Shown: piece by piece, positions 40,610 through 48,015 of the stretch
Position numbering within the stretch: position 1 is the stretch's first letter
Layout: every line of letters begins with the position of its first letter
NCBI GenBank assembly: GCA_934597175.1
Contig: CAKTQR010000012.1
Location: forward strand, 1-59,141
Reading direction: 5' to 3'
Length of the DNA: 59,141 nucleotides
DNA from: an uncultured Oscillospiraceae bacterium
GTDB taxonomy: Bacteria > Bacillota > Clostridia > Oscillospirales > Oscillospiraceae
The notes under the pieces: model-generated
What the model saw: the letters and a program-made list of their open reading frames with translations, nothing else
What the model was told of the DNA's origin: nothing
Database searches by the model: none
Position numbers and translations under genes: made by a program

Positions 40610-40816
40610 ATGAATAGAAAAAGACGAAAAAACTACCGCTGCGAAGAATGTGGGGCACTCATCGAGCCGTGGCAGGAAATGTACTCGTGGACGGAGGGCA
40701 AATGCAGCGAATTTGTGTGCTGCGACTGCTTTGATGCGCTGTTTGACGAGCTGACACGCCCCGAGAGAGCCGCCCTCATCGGAAGCGAGGTCACGACACC
40801 CGAGGAGCAGGCATAA
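40610..40816 (+). CDS. Small zinc-binding protein, unknown
   Basis: 68 residues. ATG at 40610, 8 nt after AAGGGAG. Two cysteine pairs, CEEC and CCDC (plus neighbouring Cys), in a Trp/Glu-rich context: 'CGALIEPWQEMYSWTEGKCSEFVC'. Looks like a treble-clef or zinc-ribbon fold. Basic N terminus NRKRRKNYR might bind nucleic acid. Single gene with a strong promoter. Function unknown. Confidence 0.6.
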   Translation: MNRKRRKNYRCEECGALIEPWQEMYSWTEGKCSEFVCCDCFDALFDELTRPERAALIGSEVTTPEEQA

Positions 40817-40843
40817 AAAATCCGCCGTCCGAAGACGGCGGAT
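40815..40843 (-). terminator. Terminator of the purine permease
   Basis: ATCCGCCGTC/GACGGCGGAT with CGAA loop and an A run giving a T tail on the minus strand; also the end of the convergent small gene. Confidence 0.75.
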
Positions 40844-40860
40844 AGGGTAACCATTTAAAA

Positions 40861-42285
40861 TTATGCGGCTACAAAGAAGAACTTTATAAGGAACAGCAGC
40901 GACAGCACATAGGTCAGCACCGAGACCTGCTTTGCCTTGCCGGTGAAGGCGGCGATGACGGTGTAGGCGATGAGAGCCATGCCGATGCCGTGGCCGATAG
41001 AGCCGGTGATGGGCATGAAGATGAGCATCAGCGCGACGGGAACGGTTTCGAGAATGTCGTCCCAGTTGACCTTTTTAAGGCCGCTCATCATGAGGATACC
41101 GACATAGATGAGCGCTGCGCTCGTTGCCGGTGCGGGGATGAGTGCTGCAATGGGGGCGATGAACATGCAGGCAAGGAAGAGCACTGCGGTGGTCAGAGCG
41201 GTAAGACCCGTGCGACCGCCGGCTTCAACGCCCGAGCCGGACTCGATGAAGGTCGTGACGGTGGAGGTGCCGGTGCAGGCGCCTGCAACAGTGCCGATGG
41301 CGTCTGCAAGCAGAGCTTCCTTCATCTGCGGCATCTTGCCGTCCTTGTCGAGCATGTCCGCTCTTGCGGCAGTGCCGACGAGAGTGCCGATGGTGTCGAA
41401 CATATCGATCATGCAGAAGGTGATGACCAGTGTCAGAGCGGTAAACCAGCCGATGCTGATAAAGGCCTTGAAGTCGAACTTAAAGAAGGTCGTGTCGATC
41501 ATGTCCTTGATGGGCGGCACGAACGATGCACCCTGAAGCGAGGCAAACGGATTCGTGTCGAGGAAGATGAAGCTGCCTGCCCAGTAGATGATGCAGGAGA
41601 TGAGCATGCCGAGGATGACCGATGCCTTGACCTTGTGGTGGTTGAGGATGATGATGGCGAACACGCCGACGAGCATGGTGACGACATACAGCACCATCTG
41701 GGGGTATGCGCTGCCGACGGTGTCCTGAACGACCGAGGGACTGAGGCTTCCAAAGAAGGTGGACAGGACATAGAACGGGCCGCCCTTTTCGCTGTAGATG
41801 CCGGCGTTCGAGCCGAAGCCGATGTTCAGCAGCATAAGACCGATAGCGGGGGTGATGCCGATACGGATGCCGGCGGGGATCGCCTCGACGATCTTCTCAC
41901 GGATGGAGAAAAGGGTCAGGACGACGAAGAAAACGCCCTCGACGAGGATGATGCAGATTGCGGCGGGGAAGGCCTCCTCATAGCTTATCTGCGCCATTGC
42001 GGCGATGTTTGCCACAACAACGGCGAAGAAGCTGTTAAGACCCATGCCGGGCGCCATCGCAAAGGGCTTGTTTGCGGCAAAAGCCATGACGAGCATACCG
42101 ATAGCCGAGGCTATGCAGGTCGCCATGAACACTGCGTTCCACAGGGGCGTACCGCCTGCGAAGTTGGTCAGCAGGTTAGGGTTGAGGGCAATGATGTAAG
42201 CCATCGTCATAAAGGTGGTCAGTCCGGCGACCAGCTCGGTGCGGACATTAGTGCCGTTTTCCTTGAGCTTGAAGATCTTTTCCAT
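40861..42285 (-). CDS. NCS2-family purine permease (PbuG/AzgA type)
   Basis: 474-residue membrane transporter with about 12-14 segments. Begins 'FKLKENGTNVRTELVAGLTTFMTMAYIIALNP', the AzgA/PbuG signature, with 'GMGLNSFFA' and 'GTSTVTTFIESGSGVEAGGRTGLTAL' as later conserved blocks. The family imports hypoxanthine, guanine or adenine with protons. Preceded by a structured leader that may sense a purine-related ligand. ATG behind AGGAGAG. Confidence 0.92.
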   Translation of the reverse strand: MEKIFKLKENGTNVRTELVAGLTTFMTMAYIIALNPNLLTNFAGGTPLWNAVFMATCIASAIGMLVMAFAANKPFAMAPGMGLNSFFAVVVANIAAMAQISYEEAFPAAICIILVEGVFFVVLTLFSIREKIVEAIPAGIRIGITPAIGLMLLNIGFGSNAGIYSEKGGPFYVLSTFFGSLSPSVVQDTVGSAYPQMVLYVVTMLVGVFAIIILNHHKVKASVILGMLISCIIYWAGSFIFLDTNPFASLQGASFVPPIKDMIDTTFFKFDFKAFISIGWFTALTLVITFCMIDMFDTIGTLVGTAARADMLDKDGKMPQMKEALLADAIGTVAGACTGTSTVTTFIESGSGVEAGGRTGLTALTTAVLFLACMFIAPIAALIPAPATSAALIYVGILMMSGLKKVNWDDILETVPVALMLIFMPITGSIGHGIGMALIAYTVIAAFTGKAKQVSVLTYVLSLLFLIKFFFVAA

Positions 42286-42318
42286 TTCGACTCTCCTAAT
42301 ACAAATTTAAAAACAACA

Positions 42319-42463
42319 TTAAGCTGACGGAAGCCGGACCCCTATCGGTTTTGACGGGCAGATTTCCGCTCATGCTGCGTTGAAGCCCATTAAGACAAAA
42401 AAGGCGAAAAGCGCCGAAAGGGCACACTGACAGACGATAGGGATTCGACTCACGCCAGCTTAA
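42319..42463 (-). promoter_or_regulatory. Candidate orphan riboswitch in the permease leader
   Basis: 145 nt on the minus strand, starting at or within a few nt of the predicted transcription start. P1 pairs UUAAGCUG (42463-42456) with CAGCUUAA (42326-42319). P2 is a 10-bp helix AUCCCUAUCG (42444-42435) with CGAUAGGGGU (42347-42338). Inside are a GGCG/CGCC hairpin followed by six U and a UGGGC/GCCCG hairpin with an inner CGC/GCG stem. The layout is that of a ligand-binding leader before a transporter. It does not show the purine-riboswitch core, and I recognise no known class. Confidence 0.55.
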
Positions 42464-42464
42464 G

Positions 42465-42493
42465 ACTATAAACGCCGAACCGCCTAAAGTCAA
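42465..42493 (-). promoter_or_regulatory. Promoter of the purine permease
   Basis: Minus strand TTGACT, 17 nt, TATAGT. The start site predicted from it falls on the first paired bases of the leader. Confidence 0.75.
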
Positions 42494-42514
42494 CAAAAAG
42501 TTCACATTTTTGCA

Positions 42515-42545
42515 ATAAAAAAGAGCGGTTTTTTAAAAACCGCTC
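42515..42545 (-). terminator. Terminator of the DUF1810 gene
   Basis: GAGCGGTTTTT/AAAAACCGCTC stem with a T run on the minus strand. Confidence 0.75.
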
Positions 42546-42557
42546 AGGGTGTCAAGT

Positions 42558-42971
42558 TTACAGACCTAAAATGCTCAGCGTTTTGCTGTCGGGCTTGCCG
42601 GAATAGAACTTGTCAAGCACCTTTTGGAATACCGCATCGCCGCTGGCTGCCAGGAAAAGCGTCATCGACGAGCGCAGCTTGAGGTCGTCCGGGTAGCCCA
42701 TGACCGCACCTGCGTCAGAGGTGTCCAGTGTAAGCAGCGCCTCGGATATCTCAACGAGCCGCTTGCCGAGCACGGGGTGGGCATAGTAGTCCTTTGCCTC
42801 CTGCATGGAGCTTATGGCATAAAACTGAGCGGTGGAGCTGAAGCCGAGACCGGCTATCTGCGGGAAGATGTACCACATCCAGTGTGTCCTCTTGTGTCCG
42901 GCTTTGATCTCCCTGAGCGCAGCGTCATACGACCGCTCCTGCGCAGATATAAAACGGTTAAGATCGTGCAT
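42558..42971 (-). CDS. DUF1810 protein
   Basis: 137 residues with the family signature: 'LNRFISAQERSYDAALREIKAGHKRTHWMWYIFPQI', then 'GLGFSSTAQFYAI' and 'LR SSMTLF'-type helix. Small, soluble, of unknown biochemical role although widespread. ATG behind AGGAGG. Monocistronic. Confidence 0.9.
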   Translation of the reverse strand: MHDLNRFISAQERSYDAALREIKAGHKRTHWMWYIFPQIAGLGFSSTAQFYAISSMQEAKDYYAHPVLGKRLVEISEALLTLDTSDAGAVMGYPDDLKLRSSMTLFLAASGDAVFQKVLDKFYSGKPDSKTLSILGL

Positions 42972-42995
42972 GCTTGCCTCCTTGCTGGCGCAGCT

Positions 42996-43103
42996 AAATT
43001 ATTCATTATTCATTATTCATCAGCGAAGCGACTTCATCATTCAATAATTCATTCAAAAATCCTGCAAATGAATGATGAATAATTAATAATGAATAGTGAA
43101 AAG
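42996..43103. repeat. AT-rich inverted-repeat element, MITE-like
   Basis: Left arm built of ATTCATTATTC units (42996-43022) and right arm its imperfect complement (43069-43101) enclose a short core with GCGAAGCGACTTCATCATTC. No coding capacity. Sits between the DUF1810 gene and the tRNA terminator. Resembles small palindromic repeats common in clostridial intergenic regions (recollection, not searched). Confidence 0.55.
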
Positions 43104-43105
43104 TA

Positions 43106-43134
43106 AAAATCCCGCACTTGCGTGCAGGATTTTT
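43106..43134 (-). terminator. Terminator of the tRNA-Thr/tRNA-Tyr transcript
   Basis: AAAAATCC(c)GCAC pairs with GTGC(a)GGATTTTT directly beyond the tRNA-Tyr CCA end. Confidence 0.7.
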
Positions 43135-43218
43135 GGTGGGGGAAGATGGATTCGAACCATCGAAGGCATTGCCAGCAGATTTACAGTCTGTCCCCTTTGG
43201 CCACTCGGGAATTCCCCC
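43134..43218 (-). tRNA. tRNA-Tyr(GTA)
   Basis: 85 nt class II tRNA with encoded CCA. Acceptor GGGGGAA/TTCCCCC, anticodon loop CTGTAAA (GTA), long variable arm with TGGCAATGCCT, T arm GGTTCGAATCC. Confidence 0.95.
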
Positions 43219-43249
43219 ATATTAACTTCGGTATCAAGTGCGCTCTCGA

Positions 43250-43325
43250 TGGAGCTGGTGGACGGACTCGAACCCCCGACCTGCTGATTACAAATCAGCT
43301 GCTCTACCAACTGAGCTACACCAGC
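43250..43325 (-). tRNA. tRNA-Thr(TGT)
   Basis: 76 nt with encoded CCA. Acceptor GCTGGTG/CACCAGC, D arm TAGCTCAGTTGGTAGAGC, anticodon loop TTTGTAA (TGT) on CTGA/TCAG, T arm GGTTCGAGTCC. First gene of a two-tRNA transcript. Confidence 0.95.
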
Positions 43326-43342
43326 ACGATACCGGCTCAAAT

Positions 43343-43371
43343 ATAATAGCAAACCCCCATGGTTTTGTCAA
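43343..43371 (-). promoter_or_regulatory. Promoter of the tRNA pair
   Basis: Minus strand TTGACA, 17 nt, TATTAT, 17 bp before tRNA-Thr. Confidence 0.8.
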
Positions 43372-43423
43372 CAATAAAATTCAAAAATCAGCAAAGAAAT
43401 TTTACATACCGGAGGAGATAAAA

Positions 43424-43666
43424 ATGACCATAGCCGAATTATCCGGAGAATACAGAAAAAGCGGCGAGGTTTGCCGCATACGGGCAGAGGAGCTTGAGAC
43501 CCGCCTCAGGCGTGAGAAGATGTGCGAGATGGACAAAATGCGCCTGCGCCGGAAGATATCCATGCTCACGAACATGGCTCGGGACGCAATAGCGACCTCA
43601 CGCTATCTTGAAAACTACTACGGAGATGATAAAAATGAACGAGAAAAAGCTGAATATGTTTGCTAA
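43424..43666 (+). CDS. Small charged protein paired with a sigma-like gene
   Basis: 80 residues, very basic/acidic and helical ('CRIRAEELETRLRREKMCEMDKMRLRRKISML'), so probably a coiled coil. ATG at 43424 behind GGAGGAG; the frame is open upstream through the tRNAs, which is not coding. It overlaps the sigma-like gene by 32 bp, so the two are coupled. No family recognised. Confidence 0.6.
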   Translation: MTIAELSGEYRKSGEVCRIRAEELETRLRREKMCEMDKMRLRRKISMLTNMARDAIATSRYLENYYGDDKNEREKAEYVC

Positions 43667-43952
43667 AGAGGAAGAGTACGCAGCCCTGCGCAACTTTATT
43701 AAAATAGTAGAAAACAGCGGGGAGGGGGGCATGGCGGCATCGGTCAAGCGGGCTATCGACAGAGAGCTTACCCGCCGCCAGCGCCAGATGGTGTACATGT
43801 ACTACCTTGAGCAGATGCGCATGCAGGATATCGCCGATGAGCTTGGGCTGAGCATCTCAAGCGTCAGCCGCACGATAAAGCGCGGACGCCGCAGGCTCAA
43901 AAGCTGCCTTCGCTACGGCGGAAAGGCACTCATGGACGCAATGGAAGATTGA
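43635..43952 (+). CDS. Short sigma-70 region 4 protein
   Basis: 105 residues from the ATG at 43635 behind GGAG. Residues ~45-95 hold a region 4 helix-turn-helix ('LTRRQRQMVYMYYLEQMRMQDIADELGLSISSVSRTIKRGRRRL'). Region 2 is absent, so it cannot be a complete ECF factor; with the partner protein it could form a split sigma, or it could be a phage-type activator such as the sigma-like Xpf of PBSX (analogy). Just upstream of a lysozyme gene. Confidence 0.65.
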   Translation: MNEKKLNMFAKEEEYAALRNFIKIVENSGEGGMAASVKRAIDRELTRRQRQMVYMYYLEQMRMQDIADELGLSISSVSRTIKRGRRRLKSCLRYGGKALMDAMED

Positions 43953-44011
43953 AGTGGTTTACTTTGAGCTAAGGTTGTGTTAAACTCAAGCCATGGCGAA
44001 AGGAGCATGGC

Positions 44012-44893
44012 GTGAAAACTAATCGTAAAAAGAAACAGAACGGTTTGAAAACCATACAGCTTATCCTGCTCGCCCTTGCGGTCACCGCACTCGTGGTGCT
44101 CGTTGTCAAGGTATATGAGCGTAATATGAGCGTACAAAACGACCCTCACTACGGACAGGTCGAGGTATTTAACGGCGAGCAGTACATTTGGATAACGCCC
44201 GAGGAGGGCGTGCCGGTGAATACGCTCAAGGCCGAGGAGTTTGCAATGGACGAAAGCGGCAGACCCGTGTACACCGGGACGGAGTATAAGTCCATGCTCG
44301 GCATCGATGTCTCGCAGTATCAGGGCGATATCGACTGGCAGCAGGTATATGACAGCGGCGTTCGCTTTGCAATTATCAGAGCGGGCGGCCGATACTACGG
44401 CTCAAAGGGCGAAATGTACACCGACGATAACTTTGCCGCAAACCTTGCGGGTGCAAAGGCGGCGGGGCTCAAGGTCGGCGTGTATTTCTTCTCGCAGGCG
44501 ATAAACACCGAGGAAGCCCGTGAGGAGGCACTGTATACGCTCGAGCTCATAGGCGACACGGAGCTTGCTCTCCCCGTGTTCTGCGACTGGGAGCGTGTTG
44601 CCGACACCGATGCCCGCACCGGTGCCGTTGACGGCGCAACAATGACAGACTGCGCCGCTGCATTCTGCGAGACGGTAAAGCAGGCGGGCTTTGATGCCGG
44701 CGTTTATATCTACCCCAGCACCGGCTACTACGACTATGACCTGTCACGGCTCACCGACTACACCTTCTGGTGCACGAGCCTCGGCGATCATCCGTTTTTC
44801 TACTATGCGCACACCTTGTGGCAGTATAACTTTGAGGGCAGCGTCCCCGGCATCGACCACAAGTGCGACATGAACATGATGTTTTATAACTAA
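44012..44893 (+). CDS. Membrane-anchored GH25 lysozyme
   Basis: 293 residues; GTG start behind AAAGGAG. N-terminal basic stretch and membrane segment (about 14-37), linker, then the GH25 domain starting 'LGIDVSQYQGDIDWQQV' with later 'VFCDWERV' (the DxE catalytic pair) and 'LWQYNFEGSVPGID'. It cleaves the MurNAc-GlcNAc bond of peptidoglycan outside the cell. The anchor argues for a host remodelling enzyme rather than a phage lysin. Confidence 0.92.
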   Translation: MKTNRKKKQNGLKTIQLILLALAVTALVVLVVKVYERNMSVQNDPHYGQVEVFNGEQYIWITPEEGVPVNTLKAEEFAMDESGRPVYTGTEYKSMLGIDVSQYQGDIDWQQVYDSGVRFAIIRAGGRYYGSKGEMYTDDNFAANLAGAKAAGLKVGVYFFSQAINTEEAREEALYTLELIGDTELALPVFCDWERVADTDARTGAVDGATMTDCAAAFCETVKQAGFDAGVYIYPSTGYYDYDLSRLTDYTFWCTSLGDHPFFYYAHTLWQYNFEGSVPGIDHKCDMNMMFYN

Positions 44894-44895
44894 GC

Positions 44896-44928
44896 AAAAA
44901 GCTGTGACCCACGGGTCACAGCTTTTTA
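44896..44928. terminator. Bidirectional terminator
   Basis: AAAAAGCTGTGACC/GGTCACAGCTTTTT with CACG loop between convergent GH25 and nitroreductase genes. Confidence 0.85.
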
Positions 44929-44937
44929 TTGTTTTAT

Positions 44938-45456
44938 TTATATATTGTACACACGGTCGGGGGCTATCTCGGGTGCTTTGGGAAGTGCGCAGTCACGGTA
45001 GCCGAGGATGCAGTTTCCGATGCCGACATAGTCGTCGCTTATGCCCTTGCTGCGCAAAAGCGCTCTGCCGTACTCGGTGTCGAACACCTCACGGGCACGG
45101 TTTATCCAGCACGAGTCGACGCTCAATGCAAATGCGGCGTTCATGAGGTTGCCCATGACGAGGCTGCCGTCCTGAATGTAGGTCGGCACGGTCTTGTCGG
45201 CAAGCACGACCACAACGGTCGGCGCAGCGTAAAACGGGTCGATGTCACGACCCATGACCTCGGCGTTGAGCTTAGATAGCTCGGCGATGACCGTCTTATC
45301 CTGAATCACAAGCAGCTTTGTCGGCTGACGATTCATTGCACTGGGAGCGCAAAGCCCTGCCTTGATTATGGCGTCGAGCGTCTCGGGAGCGAGCTGCTCG
45401 GCTCTGTACTTTCTTATGCTTCTGCGTTCGAGTATGTTCTTATAAGCGTCATTCAT
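44938..45456 (-). CDS. Nitroreductase-family protein
   Basis: 172 residues; ATG at 45456 behind GGAGGATAACG. FMN-binding RRSIRKYR at the N terminus, 'GLCAPSAMNRQPTKLLVI', 'GNLMNAAFALSVDSCWINRARE' and a C-terminal 'IGIGNCILGYRD' type segment fit the family, which reduces nitro or quinone compounds with NAD(P)H. Last gene of the M16-lgt operon; overlaps the previous gene by 8 bp. Confidence 0.9.
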   Translation of the reverse strand: MNDAYKNILERRSIRKYRAEQLAPETLDAIIKAGLCAPSAMNRQPTKLLVIQDKTVIAELSKLNAEVMGRDIDPFYAAPTVVVVLADKTVPTYIQDGSLVMGNLMNAAFALSVDSCWINRAREVFDTEYGRALLRSKGISDDYVGIGNCILGYRDCALPKAPEIAPDRVYNI

Positions 45457-45859
45457 TTTCGTTATCCTCCACATCAACATAGTATGCTATCTGCGGGTAG
45501 CTGCCGCCCTTGTAGCCCTTTGAAGCCTCGATCGCCGCCTTTGCAGCCTCGAGCTCGGTGCGCATAATCTCGATGCGGTCGTCTATTGCCTGAAGCTCCT
45601 GAAACAGCACGGCAAACTTGCCCTCTGCGCAGTCACGATTCTGGTCGTAATACTGCCTGCCTATCTCGATAAACACCTTTTTCTGCTCCTCGAGCTCGCC
45701 GTTTATCTGCAAATTGAGCTTTGCGATGTTAGCGTAGCACATTGCGGTGGTGCTGCTGCGGTCGTAGGCATCCTTGAGTGCGCCGCTTTCAACATAGTCC
45801 TTTGCCTTTTTGCCGACGGCGCTTATCGTGCCCATTATCATGCTTTTGTAATCAGCCAT
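45449..45859 (-). CDS. Helical protein of unknown function
   Basis: 136 residues. 'MGTISAVGKKAKDYVESGALKDAYDRSSTTAMCYANIAKLNLQINGELEEQKKVFIEIGRQYYDQNRD' then a coiled coil 'AIDDRIEIMRTELEAAKAAIEASK'. No membrane segment. It resembles small clostridial proteins sometimes carrying a zinc ribbon at the end, but no Cys pair is present here. Overlaps lgt by 8 bp. Confidence 0.6.
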   Translation of the reverse strand: MADYKSMIMGTISAVGKKAKDYVESGALKDAYDRSSTTAMCYANIAKLNLQINGELEEQKKVFIEIGRQYYDQNRDCAEGKFAVLFQELQAIDDRIEIMRTELEAAKAAIEASKGYKGGSYPQIAYYVDVEDNENE

Positions 45860-46727
45860 TGTCTTCTCCCTTCTTGAGGTTGACGAACAGATCCTCGGGG
45901 CGGTGCTGCTTTCTTGCGTTTATGATGAGCGCCACGAGTGCGGCAAGGGCGCTGACGGCAGCAAGCAGCTGCGACACTCTTATATCCGTCGTGCCGATAT
46001 ACAGGCTGTCCGTGCGCAGTCCCTCTATCCACGCTCTGCCGAGACCGTACCAAAGTATGTACAGCCAGAAGATCTGACCGTCGTATTTGCGCTTGCCCTT
46101 CTTTGACCATATGTGCAGGACAATAAGCCCCACGAAGTTCCACAGACTTTCGTAGAGAAATGTCGGGTGCACATACAGCGTGTCGAAGCCCGGGACGGTC
46201 AGACCCATGCGGCAGAAAATGTCGGTCTGAGCGCCGAAGGCTTCACGGTTTATGAAGTTGCCCCAGCGGCCCACGGCCTGCCCTATGAGCAGACCGAAAG
46301 CCGTCAGATCCGCAACGGCAAACACACGCAGCTTCTTTACCTTGCACCACACGACACCGGTTATGATACCGGCGATGATGCCGCCGTAAATTGCAAGTCC
46401 GCCGTCACGCAGGGCAAAAATTTTGCCCGGGTTTGCAACGAAATAATCGAGCTTGAACAGCACATAGTAAAGCCTTGCGCCGATTATGCAGATGGGGATG
46501 AGCCAGATGACGAGCTCGTACAGATTGTCCGAGGTGAGCCCAAACTCGGGCGCACGACGGGCGCAGTACAGCGCCGCCAAAATGAAGCCCATGGCGATTA
46601 TAACGCCGTAAAAGTAGATATTAAGGCCGAACAGCTCAAAGCTGTACGGCGGGTCGATGCTCAAGTCGCCGAGCATGGGAAAGGAAATGCTTGCGTCCCG
46701 GAGCATTGTTGCAGTCAAAATGTTCAT
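45852..46727 (-). CDS. lgt: Prolipoprotein diacylglyceryl transferase
   Basis: 291 residues with about seven membrane segments. Lgt signature 'IGQAVGRWGNFINREAFG' and 'HPTFLYESLWN' are present. It attaches diacylglycerol to the lipobox Cys of exported lipoproteins, so it should modify the four lipoproteins seen in this window. Located between the M16 protease gene (4 bp) and the helical-protein gene (overlap). Confidence 0.97.
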   Translation of the reverse strand: MNILTATMLRDASISFPMLGDLSIDPPYSFELFGLNIYFYGVIIAMGFILAALYCARRAPEFGLTSDNLYELVIWLIPICIIGARLYYVLFKLDYFVANPGKIFALRDGGLAIYGGIIAGIITGVVWCKVKKLRVFAVADLTAFGLLIGQAVGRWGNFINREAFGAQTDIFCRMGLTVPGFDTLYVHPTFLYESLWNFVGLIVLHIWSKKGKRKYDGQIFWLYILWYGLGRAWIEGLRTDSLYIGTTDIRVSQLLAAVSALAALVALIINARKQHRPEDLFVNLKKGEDNG

Positions 46728-46731
46728 AATC

Positions 46732-48015
46732 TTAATCCTTGCTTACAGGTGAAAGTACGCTCATGGCGAGTTTGCCCTGCGCCATGAACTCGGTCAAAAA
46801 CTTTTCGCACTCGTCAATGGTGACGCTCTCAAGCACATCAAAGCTGTCTAACGAGCAGTAGCCGCCGAAAAGGCCGGTCACCATCGAGATGCAGATGCTG
46901 TCGAAGCTTTCAAGCCCACGAAGCCTTGCACCGAACGAGGCTTTTTTAGCCCGCTCGAATGCGTCACGGTCAAGCCCGTTTGCCTTGACGGCGCTTATTG
47001 CGGAGTTTATCTCGCTCAAAACACGCTGCGGGTCTGCGCTCTCGCCGCCAATCATGACGGTGGCGACACCTGCCGTGTAGTCTATCTCATAGTCGTAGTC
47101 ACGGTTCAGCACGCCCTCGGAGTACAGGCGGTTATAAAACCTGCCCGACGAGCCAAACAGCGTGCGCAGTGCAAGCTTTGCGACTATCTTCTGCCGCTGC
47201 AATGCCTCGCCCTTTTCGGCGGGAGCGACCTTTGCACCGATGAGAAACTGCGGTGCGGAAAGCTCCATGCGCTCCTCGTGATAGCTCTCAGAGGGGAACG
47301 GCGTTTCCTTTTCGCCGAGATCGGCGGTGGGTATCTCCGCTTTTTCCTCGGGGAGCACTTCCTTTGCGATCTCATAAACACGCTCGGGGTCGCAGTCGGC
47401 TGCCACGCACAGCACCATGTTTGACGGTGCGTAAAACGCCTTGTGGCAGTTATAAAGCGTCTCGGCGGTTATCTCGGCGATGCTCTCGACAGAGCCTGCG
47501 ACCTGATCCCGCACGGGGTTGTGCTCGTAGAGCATGCGCATTAAGCGGTTATATATCACATACCCGGGACTGTCCTCGACCATGCCGATCTCCTGCCCGA
47601 TTATGCCCTGCTCCTTGCTTACCGTCTCGTCGGTGAAGTAGGGGGTGGAGACAAATTTTAAGAGCATGCGCAGGTTTTCCTCAAAGCCCGAGGTGGAGCT
47701 GAAATAATACGCCGTCATGCCGCTTGAGGTGAATGCGTTCGGCTGTGCGCCGTTTGCCGAGAGCACGCTCAGTGCATTGTCGCCGTCGGGCATGTCGAAC
47801 ATCTTGTGCTCAAGATAATGCGCAACTCCGGCGGGCGTATCGTGCCACTGACCGTTTAGGGAAAACCGCCTGTGCGCACCGCCGTAATTTGTCGCAAAAA
47901 CGGCGTAGCCAAGCTCAAAGCCGGGCTTTGTGACTACATTTATCCGCAGCCCGTTCGGAAGCTCGGCAGTATACAGCGTCTCATTTATCTTGGAAAAGTG
48001 CTTACTGTTCATCAT
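46732..48015 (-). CDS. ymfH: M16 metallopeptidase, YmfH-like (zinc-binding subunit)
   Basis: 427 residues from ATG-ATG at 48015/48012 behind GGAGG. 'AGVAHYLEHKMF' carries the HxxEH zinc motif of the M16 family. Two similar alpha/beta halves, the second with 'LFGSSGRFYNRLYSEGVLN'. Overlaps the YmfF-like gene by about 14 bp. In Firmicutes the pair forms a heterodimeric peptidase; linked in some species to processing of secreted or RiPP-type peptides. Confidence 0.92.
   Translation of the reverse strand: MMNSKHFSKINETLYTAELPNGLRINVVTKPGFELGYAVFATNYGGAHRRFSLNGQWHDTPAGVAHYLEHKMFDMPDGDNALSVLSANGAQPNAFTSSGMTAYYFSSTSGFEENLRMLLKFVSTPYFTDETVSKEQGIIGQEIGMVEDSPGYVIYNRLMRMLYEHNPVRDQVAGSVESIAEITAETLYNCHKAFYAPSNMVLCVAADCDPERVYEIAKEVLPEEKAEIPTADLGEKETPFPSESYHEERMELSAPQFLIGAKVAPAEKGEALQRQKIVAKLALRTLFGSSGRFYNRLYSEGVLNRDYDYEIDYTAGVATVMIGGESADPQRVLSEINSAISAVKANGLDRDAFERAKKASFGARLRGLESFDSICISMVTGLFGGYCSLDSFDVLESVTIDECEKFLTEFMAQGKLAMSVLSPVSKD

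Noticed and set aside
40990..42327. 445-codon frame antisense to the purine permease
   Set aside because: Composition is a mirror of the membrane protein gene (His/Asp/Glu-rich); the permease on the other strand has unmistakable family motifs.
42286..42557. Classical purine riboswitch before the permease
   Set aside because: The conserved junction and loop-loop sequences of guanine/adenine riboswitches are absent, though the leader is clearly structured.
42996..43103. CRISPR-like array of ATTCATTATTC units
   Set aside because: Units are contiguous and palindromic without spacers, and no cas gene is in the window.
43238..43423. Upstream extension of the small gene through the tRNA region
   Set aside because: The frame runs through tRNA-Thr on the other strand; GGAGGAG and the ATG at 43424 mark the real start.
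44012..44893. GH25 enzyme as phage endolysin of the particle operon
   Set aside because: It has a membrane anchor, its own position 7.7 kb away and no holin partner; a host wall-remodelling enzyme is more likely.
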